From: Nitrospirota bacterium
GTDB lineage: Bacteria; Nitrospirota; Nitrospiria; Nitrospirales; Nitrospiraceae
Reading direction: 5' to 3'
Assembly: GCA_016195505.1 (NCBI GenBank)
Contig: JACPZN010000185.1
Span: 1-14,632 of the forward strand
Length of the DNA: 14,632 nucleotides
Below the pieces are notes generated by a model that was given only the letters and a program-made list of their open reading frames with translations, did not search any database and had not been told where the DNA came from. Made by a program: the position numbers and the translations under genes. Below are positions 1-6,554 of the stretch, in pieces. Each line of letters opens with the position of its first letter. Position 1 is the stretch's first letter.

Positions 1-149
1 AGTGAGGATTTGATTGCGGACTCGATGATGCCGGTGAGAGTCAGCCTCGGAGTCCAATACACCACAGTGCGCAACCGTTCCACCATCTCGGCAGACAGCG
101 ACAATGTCACTCTTTCCTTGCGTGGGAATATCTGAGCCTTACGCTTCAT
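1..149 (-). CDS. Ribbon-helix-helix (CopG-like) DNA-binding protein, C-terminus cut by window edge
   Basis: Seen: the reverse strand opens with ATG at 149-147, preceded by an AAGGAG ribosome binding site at 163-158 with an 8-base spacer. The frame stays open for 49 codons to the window edge. The N-terminus is basic (MKRKAQIFPRKE), then has a beta-strand-like RVTLSLS, a helix SAEMVERLRTVVYW and a second helix after TPRLTLTG. Known: this strand-helix-helix pattern, including the 'vYWTPglTLtgl' style, is typical of small ribbon-helix-helix proteins of the CopG/ParG type, which dimerise and bind repeated operators through the strand. Inference: a transcriptional regulator or antitoxin/partition-type protein, possibly autoregulated through the direct repeat just upstream (188-217). 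The remaining sequence and any partner gene lie outside the window, so the exact role cannot be told. Confidence 0.7.
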   Translation of the reverse strand, partial: MKRKAQIFPRKERVTLSLSAEMVERLRTVVYWTPRLTLTGIIESAIKSS

Positions 150-187
150 GCGGGAATCTCCTTCGCGACGTGACTCTATGGTACCAC

Positions 188-217
188 TCATCCTTGCAAA
201 AATGTGTCATCCTTGCA
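188..217. repeat. 11-bp direct repeat in the divergent intergenic region, candidate operator
   Basis: TCATCCTTGCA occurs at 188-198 and again at 207-217, exactly matched and 19 bp apart start to start, close to two helical turns. The repeats lie between the ribbon-helix-helix gene (starting at 149 on the minus strand) and the plus-strand gene starting at 323. Direct repeats at such spacing are common operators for ribbon-helix-helix dimers. The operator role is inferred only from position. Confidence 0.45.
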
Positions 218-322
218 CCTACTTAAGAAAATCTGAAAAGGCGACTATGCCAGGAAATATCATGCCCCCATCTGTACGCGCAAGTGGACCTTGCGGTACC
301 ATGGCCCCTCTTGAGGATTGCG

Positions 323-999
323 ATGAGCGGCCAGACCTTTTCAGACCCACTGGAACAGGAGTTCTACCGGGAGGGTGAGACCGAACTGGAAACGTCCCAG
401 TCGGCTGAAGCCGTCTTGAGACAGGCTGAGGCGTTCGGGCGGAAAGACACGCGCGCGGAGATCATGCATTCAGCTTTTTACTATCTCGCGGCCGCGCACT
501 TTCTTGAGAGTCGTGAGATCGCGAAGTCTGCGCAGGCCTATCACCAGGCCGGCTATCAACTGCATAGGCTCGATCAGTTCACGCAGGCTGGGCGTGCCTA
601 TTCCAACGCCGGACGAATGCCCGCGTCACCTGGGCCAAGATGCAGGGCAGGCATCCCTGGGCTCAATTGGCATGGAAAGCGACCAGCAACTACGGCACCA
701 GTTTCGCGCGGTGGGGAATCTGGGTGCTGGGAACCATCGGCACATTCAGTCTGCTGTATGAGCTTTTCTTTCGCCTCCAATGGCTGACTCCGATGGAGAC
801 CGCCAATGCTGCCGCCTGGATTCCCCTCTGGTCAGCGCTCTATTATTCTGTGAACGTCACCGCTGCGCTGGGTCTGGTTGATCACCAACCCTCCCATGTG
901 ATCAGCCAAGGCGTGGTGATTATGAACGTGCTCGTCGGTTATCTGCTCCTTGGCGTCGGCATCGGAATTATCGGCCGGATGATCAAGACCCGCAGCTAA
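323..999 (+). pseudogene. TPR/SNAP-like repeat protein with degenerate two-helix ion-channel domain, interrupted by a frameshift
   Basis: Two reading frames look like halves of one gene. The first begins at ATG 323 (GAGGA a few bases upstream; GTG 284 is a poorer alternative). It encodes a helical, alanine-rich region (AEAVLRQAEAFG, YYLAAAHFLES, AKSAQAYHQAGYQL, QAGRAYSNAG) resembling TPR or alpha-SNAP hairpins. Past about 617 that frame loses sense. The frame one base earlier, open from 568, continues as ARVTWAKMQGRHPWAQLAW, then a membrane helix (WGIWVLGTIGTFSLLYELFF), then a pore-like segment ALYYSVNVTAALGLVD and a last helix (GVVIMNVLVGYLLLGVGIG). Known: two-helix ion channels (Ion_trans_2) carry YfSvvTftTlGyGD here. 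This copy has AALGLVD, so the selectivity filter is degenerate. ATG 323 to TAA 999 is 677 bases, one short of a whole frame. No slippery heptamer is visible. It may be a true pseudogene or a sequencing error; a second gene starting at ATG 640 is less likely because no ribosome binding site precedes it. Confidence 0.6.
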
Positions 1000-1615
1000 G
1001 AATCTTTTCAGGACCCACTTCGCTCATCTCCTGCTTGTCCCCATTCTTCAGTTCCCGCCATTGGCCCGGTTGAAGATCGCCTAGCTTGATCGTTCCGACG
1101 GCGATGCGGATCAGTCGCAGCGTCGGATGCCCGACGGCCGCGGTCATGCGGCGGACCTGGCGATTCATCCCTTCGTACAACGTGAGTTCGATCCAGACCG
1201 TCGGCACGTTCTTGCGGAAGCGAATCGGCACGGAACGCTCCGGCAGTTGCGGCATTTCAGAGAGCAACCGAACCTTCGCTGGTCTGGTCCGTTTGCCGCT
1301 CAGCACCACACCTGTTCGCAACTGCTCCAAGGCTTTGTCGTTCGGCACACGCTCGACTTGAGCCAGATAGACTTTTGGAAGCTTGTGCCGAGGATCAGTA
1401 ATCCGGTGCGCGAGCGAGCCGTTCGATGTCAGAATCATCAGCCCTTCGCTGTCTTGATCGAGTCGTCCAGCGGCATAGACCCCCGGCAGATCGATATAGT
1501 CCGCCAAGGTCGGCCGCCCATCCGGATCGGTAAAACAGGGCAGCACCCCATAGGGCTTATTAAACACGATCGTGCGACATCTCAGCGTCACTTTCAGTAC
1601 CGCTTTATTTTCCAA
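983..1615 (-). CDS. rluE: 23S rRNA pseudouridine synthase, RsuA/RluE family
   Basis: This 210-residue protein belongs to the RsuA family, which isomerises uridine to pseudouridine in rRNA. The N-terminal TIVFNKPYGVLPCFTD and DGRPTLADYIDLPGVYAAGRLDQDSEGLMIL are the family motifs; the catalytic aspartate is D53 of GRLD. KVYLAQVERVP, GMNRQVRRMTAAVGHPTLRLIRIAVG and the closing GDLQPGQWREL complete the fold. There is no N-terminal S4 domain, which favours RluE (23S U2457) over RsuA or RluB, but the exact target is inferred. The start used is TTG 1615; GTG 1591 is an alternative and neither has a convincing ribosome binding site. The 3' end overlaps the convergent gene ending at 999 by 17 bases. 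A decayed second copy of its central part lies at 3905-4050. Confidence 0.85.
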   Translation of the reverse strand: MENKAVLKVTLRCRTIVFNKPYGVLPCFTDPDGRPTLADYIDLPGVYAAGRLDQDSEGLMILTSNGSLAHRITDPRHKLPKVYLAQVERVPNDKALEQLRTGVVLSGKRTRPAKVRLLSEMPQLPERSVPIRFRKNVPTVWIELTLYEGMNRQVRRMTAAVGHPTLRLIRIAVGTIKLGDLQPGQWRELKNGDKQEMSEVGPEKILSCGS

Positions 1616-2360
1616 CCGGTGCCATACAAAGGGAGTCTCTCATACTGGAGCCATCCGAGGGAACGTTGTTACTGAGAATTGCGCTGGCCTCATCGGTAGA
1701 GTCGCGTTCGGCTGATCGGACTCTAGGCAGTCGGCTCAAAAAATGTGACTTGGGCTTAGGGGACATGGCCACCGAAGGTCTTGTGATCCAACACTGGTTG
1801 AAATCTGTCGTCAATTCGTTACAAAAAAGTGACTTGCTGCGACGGCATAGGAGTGGTCGCTGGGATCGTCTTCCTCTTATCTTCATTTTCCCCTACGCAT
1901 GTAATCGCTTCTCTACCCAATCGCAGCACTCACTCACTTCATGCGTTCACGTGGCTCTCCTTGACGGGAAAGCGAAGTTGGTTACTCCCTGCATGGTGAC
2001 AGGAGCCAGGCAACGGTGAGCGCGACACTGTTATGCAAGGGTGTTATGCATGAGATTGTGCCTCCTTCTACTGTTCGTTGTAGTCGTCGCCCGGCCGCGC
2101 AAGGTGCTGAAGTGGATTGCCTTGGGCATCTAACAAGCAGTGGGTTACGCTGTCCGGTTCGAGATCAATTAGAGGGTCTAGAAATGCTGGGGCCTTGATT
2201 TACGAGGTACTTATATTTATTTTTGATGAACTGATACAAGGTGTCTCCAGAATGAGCGACTGCATCGCGAGGGAAGTCTAGTCAGTCTGTGGACGGTATG
2301 GTTTCAGTGTAGGGCGGAAACACTCCACAAGGTGCAGCTGTCAGGAAAGGAGTACTACAC
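1616..2360. other. 745-base stretch without a recognisable gene
   Basis: Short open frames occur on both strands, but their translations show no family motif, no consistent codon pattern and no good ribosome binding site. The stretch holds two near-identical A-rich motifs (1737-1752 and 1822-1836), a 9-bp direct repeat TGTTATGCA at 2029-2037 and 2042-2050, and an AT-rich patch around 2195-2235 that could hold the promoter of the following membrane-protein gene. It may be the debris of an old gene or element, but no parent can be named. Confidence 0.5.
1737..1836 (+). repeat. Pair of A-rich direct repeats
   Basis: CAAAAAATGTGACTTG at 1737-1752 and CAAAAAAGTGACTTG at 1822-1836 differ by one inserted T and lie 85 bases apart start to start, in DNA with no evident gene. 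They could be remnant ends of a small mobile element or binding sites. No matching inverted copy or target duplication was seen, so the nature is unknown. Confidence 0.4.
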
Positions 2361-2363
2361 ATC
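2346..2363 (+). promoter_or_regulatory. Strong ribosome binding site positioned on an ATC codon
   Basis: AAAGGAG at 2346-2352 is followed by the 8-base spacer TACTACAC and then ATC at 2361-2363, which opens the frame of the glycosyltransferase. From the in-frame stop at 2310-2312 up to GTG 2433 there is no ATG, GTG or TTG in this frame. The spacing is ideal for ATC as the initiator. Confidence 0.5.
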
Positions 2364-3767
2364 GGAACTCGATCAGGTCGCTGGGCGTGGATTATCGTTG
2401 TTGCCATTCTACTCGTCTGGGGATTCACTGATGTGCGACGACGTGCCGACCTTGATCCTCACAACATCGGCGGACATCGAACTGATTTTACCGTCTACAC
2501 CGAGGCGGGCGCTGCCTTTTTCGATGGCCGCGAGCCCTACGCTGTGACGAACCCCCGAGGCTGGCACTATCTCTATCCGCCACTTTTCGCTCTCCTCGTT
2601 GCCCCTCTCCATGCCCTCCCCACAAGCTGGCAGGGAGTCACGTGGTTCCTGCTGTCCCTGCTCATGGGTGCCGGCTGTATTTCCGAATGCCAGAAGATCG
2701 TGCAACGGATGCAAGAAGCGGTCGATGGCAGCCAACCGCCTGACCGTCGTAATTTCCCTGGATGGATTGTGGTTGCCACAGCGTTGGCTCTCCTCTTCCC
2801 TTTCCTCGATACTTTACAACGAGGGCAGGTAGGGATCGCTGTCCTGTGGCCTCTGCTTATAGGGTTTCGCCTCATTTCGGAAACGCAGCGCACGTTCTGG
2901 TGGTTCTGGGGAGGGGCACTTCTGGCGCTTCCAGTAGTAATGAAGGTAACGCCTGCCCTGCCGGTCTCAATTCTCCTGCTTCAGACATTCATCGCGGCTG
3001 TGCGTAAGGAACGCTCTTCGATTGCCCTTCGGCGTTTCTTGCATTGTGTGAGTGGTTTCATGATCGGAATGATCTTCTTCCTGCTGTTGGTACCAACCAT
3101 CCTGATTGGCTGGGAAGACAACATCCGCCATTTGGAAACTTGGTACACAGGTGTTGCAATTAACGAACGTCTTGGAATGACCAAGAATTTCGACCCTCAC
3201 AGTGTTCGCAACCAGAGCCTCGACAATGCCGTGTATCGACTCGGCAACTGGTTTGCCTACACATTCACTGGGGGGCCGGATGATCAAGGCACCAGCCTTC
3301 CTACAGCACCACCGACGCGATTCCCGATGGATGCACCGATTGTCAGAACCATCCTTGTGGTCCCACGCGTATTGCTTGCTCTATTGCTGATAGTTGTAGC
3401 CATTCGGTGGCATTGGAAGACGGAGGGTGCCGGTCAGGTAACCGTGTTCGGCCTTGCGTGTGCGATGTCACTTCCTCTCTCGCCAATCTCGTGGGGGCAC
3501 CACTTTGTCATGCTTCTTCCTGGGATGCTCTTCCTGCCCTGGGCGCTTTATGAGACACATCGGTCCGTGGCACGTTGGTTGGCCATCTCGGCCGCAATGT
3601 TGAGTTTGGTGCACTACAGTACGCTTGAGTTTGCGGGTGGTATCGCCGGGCGTCTTGGGGTTCTAGGAATAGGCATCACGATCTGGTGCACCGTCGCAGG
3701 TATATACCTCCTTCGCATAAAGCCTGTTCACACGCCTAGCCTCATTATTCGCAAGGCCCAATCCTGA
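2361..3767 (+). CDS. GT87/DUF2029-type polytopic membrane glycosyltransferase, probable ATC start
   Basis: From ATC 2361 the protein is 468 residues; from the first standard start, GTG 2433, it is 444. The extra N-terminus encodes a clear first membrane helix (WAWIIVVAILLVWGF), which the shorter form would lack. After it comes the family signature: TDFTVYTEAGAAFFDGREPY followed by YLYPPLFALLVAPLHALP. About eight further hydrophobic helices follow, with a late SPISWGHHFVMLLPG segment. Known: GT87 enzymes are GT-C fold transferases that use polyprenyl-phosphate sugars (for example the mannosyltransferases of mycobacteria), with the early aspartate (TDF) near the active site. Inference: an inner-membrane enzyme adding a sugar to a cell-envelope glycan or lipid; the substrate cannot be read from sequence. 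No glycan-biosynthesis neighbours are present. Family assignment is fairly sure, the start is uncertain. Confidence 0.75.
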   Translation: MGTRSGRWAWIIVVAILLVWGFTDVRRRADLDPHNIGGHRTDFTVYTEAGAAFFDGREPYAVTNPRGWHYLYPPLFALLVAPLHALPTSWQGVTWFLLSLLMGAGCISECQKIVQRMQEAVDGSQPPDRRNFPGWIVVATALALLFPFLDTLQRGQVGIAVLWPLLIGFRLISETQRTFWWFWGGALLALPVVMKVTPALPVSILLLQTFIAAVRKERSSIALRRFLHCVSGFMIGMIFFLLLVPTILIGWEDNIRHLETWYTGVAINERLGMTKNFDPHSVRNQSLDNAVYRLGNWFAYTFTGGPDDQGTSLPTAPPTRFPMDAPIVRTILVVPRVLLALLLIVVAIRWHWKTEGAGQVTVFGLACAMSLPLSPISWGHHFVMLLPGMLFLPWALYETHRSVARWLAISAAMLSLVHYSTLEFAGGIAGRLGVLGIGITIWCTVAGIYLLRIKPVHTPSLIIRKAQS

Positions 3768-4132
3768 CCCTCCACTTCTCAGCCGGCATTCGACTTGCCG
3801 ACACGTTCCCCCCATCCCTTTCATGTGAAACCTACTGCCAGCGACAAGAGCGAGAACTTAGTGGGATTCAAATCTCGAATAATCAGCTGCAGACTCATCG
3901 GCAAGGGGGCAGCTCGGAAACTTCGGCTCCTCTGAGAGCAGACAGACCTCCGACGCTCTGGACCGCTTGCCGCTCACACCACACCTTTTCGCAACCGGCT
4001 CACGGTGTCTATGCTCGGCACGCGCTTGATTTGAGCCAGATAAACTTTCGAGAGGTGAGTGTTTTCACTGGCAGATGTGGTGGACTCACGCATAAGACCT
4101 CATTGAGGCGGGAGACCTCACCAAGAAACCGA
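3768..4132. other. Gene-free stretch holding a pseudouridine-synthase remnant
   Basis: Between the glycosyltransferase stop and the stop of the convergent lipoprotein gene no intact gene is seen. The only interpretable content is the decayed fragment at 3905-4050. No clear intrinsic terminator for either flanking gene was found. Confidence 0.5.
3905..4050 (-). pseudogene. Decayed fragment of an RluE-type pseudouridine synthase gene
   Basis: Read on the minus strand, 4048 down to about 3980 encodes KVYLAQIKRVP, SIDTVSRLRKGVV and then a TGA. The intact synthase at 983-1615 reads KVYLAQVERVP, NDKALEQLRTGVV at codons 81-104. In the fragment one C is missing from the following leucine codon (GTGGTGTGAGC against GTGGTGCTGAGC), which creates the stop. 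Restoring that base gives SGKRS and then SEVCLLSEEPKFP, matching SGKRT, AKVRLLSEMPQLP. Similarity fades on both sides, so only about 45 codons survive. It is therefore a frameshifted remnant of a paralogue, or of a duplicated copy, and is not expected to be functional. Confidence 0.75.
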
Positions 4133-4705
4133 TCAGAACCCGAGTCCGAATCCTCCACCGCCACGTGATCCACCCCCGATTCCCATACCGCCGAAGACCC
4201 CAATGGAGAATCCTGGTTGCCGTTGGTCAGACGAATGGACCGGCCGGACGTGCAGATGTTTCACGATCAGCGTGGGATATCGATACTCCACATCGTCGAG
4301 GCGATCGGTCTTCGCCTCGGAGACTTCACCGACAATCGTCACCCGCGTTCCTTCGACGACCGTGGCCGGATCAAGAAACTCCTGCTGCAGCGCAAAGAAC
4401 CGTCCCTGTGATCGTTGGCGATCGAGGCTCGGTTCCTCTCCGTCTTCAAGCGGAAGTTGCAGGAGTTCGATCTGCGTGCCGTCTTGGAGCCGTTTTGCTC
4501 TCAGCACCTCGTCACCGAGCACGAGCACCAGCCCTTTGTGAGATTCCGGTGAGGCCAGCACGTCTTGAAACTTGACCGTTCTATCAACGAGTGGCTCTAT
4601 CGACTCGGGAACGATTCGTTGGGAGGAGCAGCCTGCGAGCAGGATACCTGCGACCAAACAACCAGAGAAAAGATGTAACCCGCTCATCTGAACACTATGC
4701 CTCAT
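4133..4705 (-). CDS. Slp-family outer-membrane lipoprotein with glycine-rich tail
   Basis: The 190-residue product has a lipoprotein signal: a hydrophobic stretch (FSGCLVAGILLAGC) with the lipobox LAGC ending at C26 as the lipidated cysteine. The mature part begins SSQRIVPESIEP. It has the Slp-like beta/OB-type core: FQDVLASPESHKGLVLVLGDEV, GTQIELLQLPL, GRFFALQQEFLDPATVVEGTRVTIVGEV and YRYPTLIVKHLHV. Known: Slp is a starvation-inducible outer-membrane lipoprotein of enterobacteria with unclear function. The last 20 or so residues are strikingly glycine-rich (GVFGGMGIGGGSRGGGGFG), which is not part of the core and may be a flexible or surface-exposed tail. ATG 4705 opens the longest frame; ATG 4687 (codon 7) also leaves a good signal peptide. 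No clear ribosome binding site decides between them. Confidence 0.75.
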   Translation of the reverse strand: MRHSVQMSGLHLFSGCLVAGILLAGCSSQRIVPESIEPLVDRTVKFQDVLASPESHKGLVLVLGDEVLRAKRLQDGTQIELLQLPLEDGEEPSLDRQRSQGRFFALQQEFLDPATVVEGTRVTIVGEVSEAKTDRLDDVEYRYPTLIVKHLHVRPVHSSDQRQPGFSIGVFGGMGIGGGSRGGGGFGLGF

Positions 4706-4939
4706 AGAGCAACGCTAGGACGAGAGTAGAAATCGCTACGCCGTAGATCGCAGGCTCTTGCCTACATAATTTCACTTCCCTTCCTTTCATTTTATTCTTC
4801 ATCTTGCAAGAAAGATCTCTGTAAGCTGTTGAGAATGGAGCCTCTTCGCGCCCTCTGGGCTTACGCGCTGGTGGATTTCCCCCAATCAGACATTAGGCAT
4901 CTACCTTGCTCTACTCCATAGGATAAGGAGAAGAAGGAC

Positions 4940-5008
4940 ATGGGCGGCACAAAGGCCGACGACGATAATAAGAAGAAAGACGAAAAGAAGGACATGGGCG
5001 GCAAGTAG
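4940..5008 (+). CDS. 22-residue charged micro-ORF built from an internal repeat
   Basis: ATG 4940 to TAG 5008 encodes MGGTKADDDNKK followed by KDEKKDMGGK, almost entirely Lys, Asp, Glu and Gly. AAGGAG at 4925-4930 lies 9 bases upstream of the ATG, and a strong terminator (5017-5046) starts 8 bases after the stop. AAGAAGGACATGGGCGGCA occurs at 4931-4949 and again in the same frame at 4985-5003, so the peptide motif KKDMGG is duplicated around the start codon and at the C-terminus. The ribosome binding site, ATG and terminator in correct order support a real short transcript. Function is unknown; it is highly soluble and probably disordered. The alternative is a non-coding RNA ending at the same terminator. 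Confidence 0.5.
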   Translation: MGGTKADDDNKKKDEKKDMGGK

Positions 5009-5016
5009 GTCATATC

Positions 5017-5046
5017 GATGGGGCGCAGCGTTCGCTGCGCCCCATC
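5017..5046 (+). terminator. Strong intrinsic terminator after the micro-ORF
   Basis: GATGGGGCGCAGC pairs perfectly with GCTGCGCCCCATC (13 bp) around a GTTC loop, followed by the T-rich CTTTCTGTTCT. It sits just after the stop at 5008, on the plus strand. On the minus strand no comparable T tract follows. Confidence 0.8.
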
Positions 5047-5169
5047 CTTTCTGTTCTCCTGAATTTCACTTCAAGCAATAAATTCACTTCCTGCAGGGTT
5101 CATCCTACAGTTTGCCCGGCACTGGGGGCGAATCGCTACAGCGCCCTCACTGTGAGTTCACAATCCCCT

Positions 5170-5198
5170 TTGCTCAACCCATTGAGAATCGTTATATT
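5170..5198 (+). promoter_or_regulatory. Candidate sigma-70 promoter of the OmpA-type gene
   Basis: TTGCTC (5170-5175) and TATATT (5193-5198) are separated by 17 bases, 93 bases upstream of the ATG at 5291. The -10 box matches the consensus at five of six positions, the -35 box only in TTG. The gene has its own terminators before and after it, so a promoter in this interval is expected. Confidence 0.45.
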
Positions 5199-5290
5199 CG
5201 TCTCAGCCATTGCAATGATCGAGTGGGCACTGAGTTTGCTCAACACAATCACCCATCTTACTCGCCAACCATCAGTCCAAGGAGGAAACC

Positions 5291-6400
5291 ATGGTGCAAC
5301 CCTTTGTTCACCCAATTCGCGCATTCCATATTCCAGCTTTCGTGATGCTGTGCGCGATCGCACCTATTGGGTGCGTGAGTTCAGAGACCCACACGAAAAC
5401 GCTCACCGAGCTCGACGCCGCCAAGAAGACGTCGGCTCAACAGGCAGCAGAACTGGACTCACTCAAGAAAAAGTCGCAAGCACAGACCGACCAACTGCAA
5501 CAACAACTCGCCAGCTTGCGACAGAACCTGGATCAAGAAGCTGCGCAGCGGAAAACGGCCGAGCAGCAGGCGGCCGCGCTGGCGAAGGAACGAGAAGATC
5601 TCAAGGCTCGCTCAGAACAGTTGGATGGCGAGCTTGGGAACGTTCGCGGGCAGATCAAGGATTTAGAACAGAAGCTCACCAGTGGGAACGCGTCCGCCCA
5701 GGATGAAATCGCCAAGTTGCAGAAACAGGCCTCGGATCTGGAAGCCGATGCCGCCCGCATCGCGAAGGAACGCGAGCAGCTTCGACAGGAGCAATCTCAA
5801 CTCACCGCCAGTCTTGAGCAAGAAAGGAAACGCCTGAAGGCAGAAGAGGCGGAGAAAGCTCGACTCGAACAGGAACGGGCGGCGAAGGAAGAGGAAATCA
5901 AACGTTTGACCAAGACACAGGAAGAGCTGTCTCGCTCGCTGCAGGACGAAATCGCCAAAGGAAATATTACGATCCAGCAAGTGCGCGACCGCCTCACAAT
6001 CAACATGGTGGATCGGGTTCTGTTCGACTCGGGCCAGGCACAGATCAAGCCGGTTGGCATCAAAGTGCTCAAACAGGTCGGCGACGTCTTAAACAAGATT
6101 TCGGACAAACAAATCCGGATTGAAGGCCACACCGACAACGTCCCCATCAGCACGAAGCTACAGGATCGCTTCAAGACAAACTGGGAACTCTCGACAGCGC
6201 GGGCTACCACCGTGGTACGCTACCTGATCGATCATGGCGGTGTGGACCGCCAGTATCTATCTGCTGTCGGCTACGCGGACACCCGCCCCATCGCCTCGAA
6301 CGATTCCGATGAAGGGCGATCGTCCAATCGCCGCATTGAGATCGTCTTGTATCCCAGGGACCTGTCGAAAATCGTCGGTAGCGCGCAGGCTCCTAACTGA
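5291..6400 (+). CDS. OmpA-family peptidoglycan-binding lipoprotein with long coiled coil
   Basis: The 369-residue protein starts at ATG 5291 behind AAGGAGG. A hydrophobic N-terminus (IPAFVMLCAIAPIGC) ends in a lipobox-like PIGC with C28 as probable lipidated cysteine. Residues about 36-225 are a heptad-rich Lys/Glu/Gln/Ala coiled coil. Residues about 235-356 form an OmpA C-terminal domain: DRVLFDSGQAQIKP, IRIEGHTDNVPIS, NWELSTARATTVVRYLI, LSAVGYADTRPIA and EGRSSNRRIEIVL. D282 and R304 sit where OmpA proteins contact diaminopimelate in peptidoglycan. Inference: an envelope tether reaching from a membrane anchor to the cell wall. MotB-type stator function is unlikely because no transmembrane stator helix with the conserved aspartate and no motA neighbour are present. 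The gene stands alone, flanked by a candidate promoter and a terminator. Confidence 0.88.
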   Translation: MVQPFVHPIRAFHIPAFVMLCAIAPIGCVSSETHTKTLTELDAAKKTSAQQAAELDSLKKKSQAQTDQLQQQLASLRQNLDQEAAQRKTAEQQAAALAKEREDLKARSEQLDGELGNVRGQIKDLEQKLTSGNASAQDEIAKLQKQASDLEADAARIAKEREQLRQEQSQLTASLEQERKRLKAEEAEKARLEQERAAKEEEIKRLTKTQEELSRSLQDEIAKGNITIQQVRDRLTINMVDRVLFDSGQAQIKPVGIKVLKQVGDVLNKISDKQIRIEGHTDNVPISTKLQDRFKTNWELSTARATTVVRYLIDHGGVDRQYLSAVGYADTRPIASNDSDEGRSSNRRIEIVLYPRDLSKIVGSAQAPN

Positions 6401-6424
6401 CTTTCTTCCGTCACGTTTACAGCC

Positions 6425-6453
6425 GGGAGGTCTTTGAAAACCGAAGACCTCCC
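6425..6453 (+). terminator. Intrinsic terminator after the OmpA-type gene
   Basis: GGGAGGTCTT (6425-6434) pairs perfectly with AAGACCTCCC (6444-6453), 10 bp, with a 9-base loop TGAAAACCG and the moderately T-rich ATTTGCTT after it. It begins 24 bases past the stop at 6400. Confidence 0.7.
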
Positions 6454-6554
6454 ATTTGCTTCCACGCGCACTAGACTTCGCCATGCCAAACGACATATGG
6501 TGATCTCTCTTAGGTAGTGACACAGAGCTACGTTGACGCGGGAGGGGAGCCGCT

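Noticed and set aside
568..640. Programmed -1 ribosomal frameshifting in the channel-like gene
   Set aside because: No X-XXY-YYZ slippery heptamer in the right phase was found in the overlap, so an indel is the simpler explanation.
1605..1886. 93-codon minus-strand frame upstream of the pseudouridine synthase
   Set aside because: No ribosome binding site, no recognisable domain, and a composition typical of non-coding frames.
1666..2019. 117-codon plus-strand frame in the gene-free interval
   Set aside because: The translation shows no domain, signal peptide or coding-like pattern, and no ribosome binding site precedes it.
2150..2175. GGTTCGAGATC resembling the T-loop of a tRNA
   Set aside because: The flanking bases do not form the 5-bp T stem, and no anticodon or acceptor stem can be folded around it.
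4009..4203. 64-codon minus-strand frame across the pseudouridine synthase remnant
   Set aside because: It reads the remnant in the wrong frame and overlaps the end of the lipoprotein gene, so it is not a gene.
5152..5706. 184-codon plus-strand frame before and inside the OmpA-type gene
   Set aside because: It overlaps the well-supported gene at 5291 in another frame, and its translation is Arg/Thr-rich without any motif.
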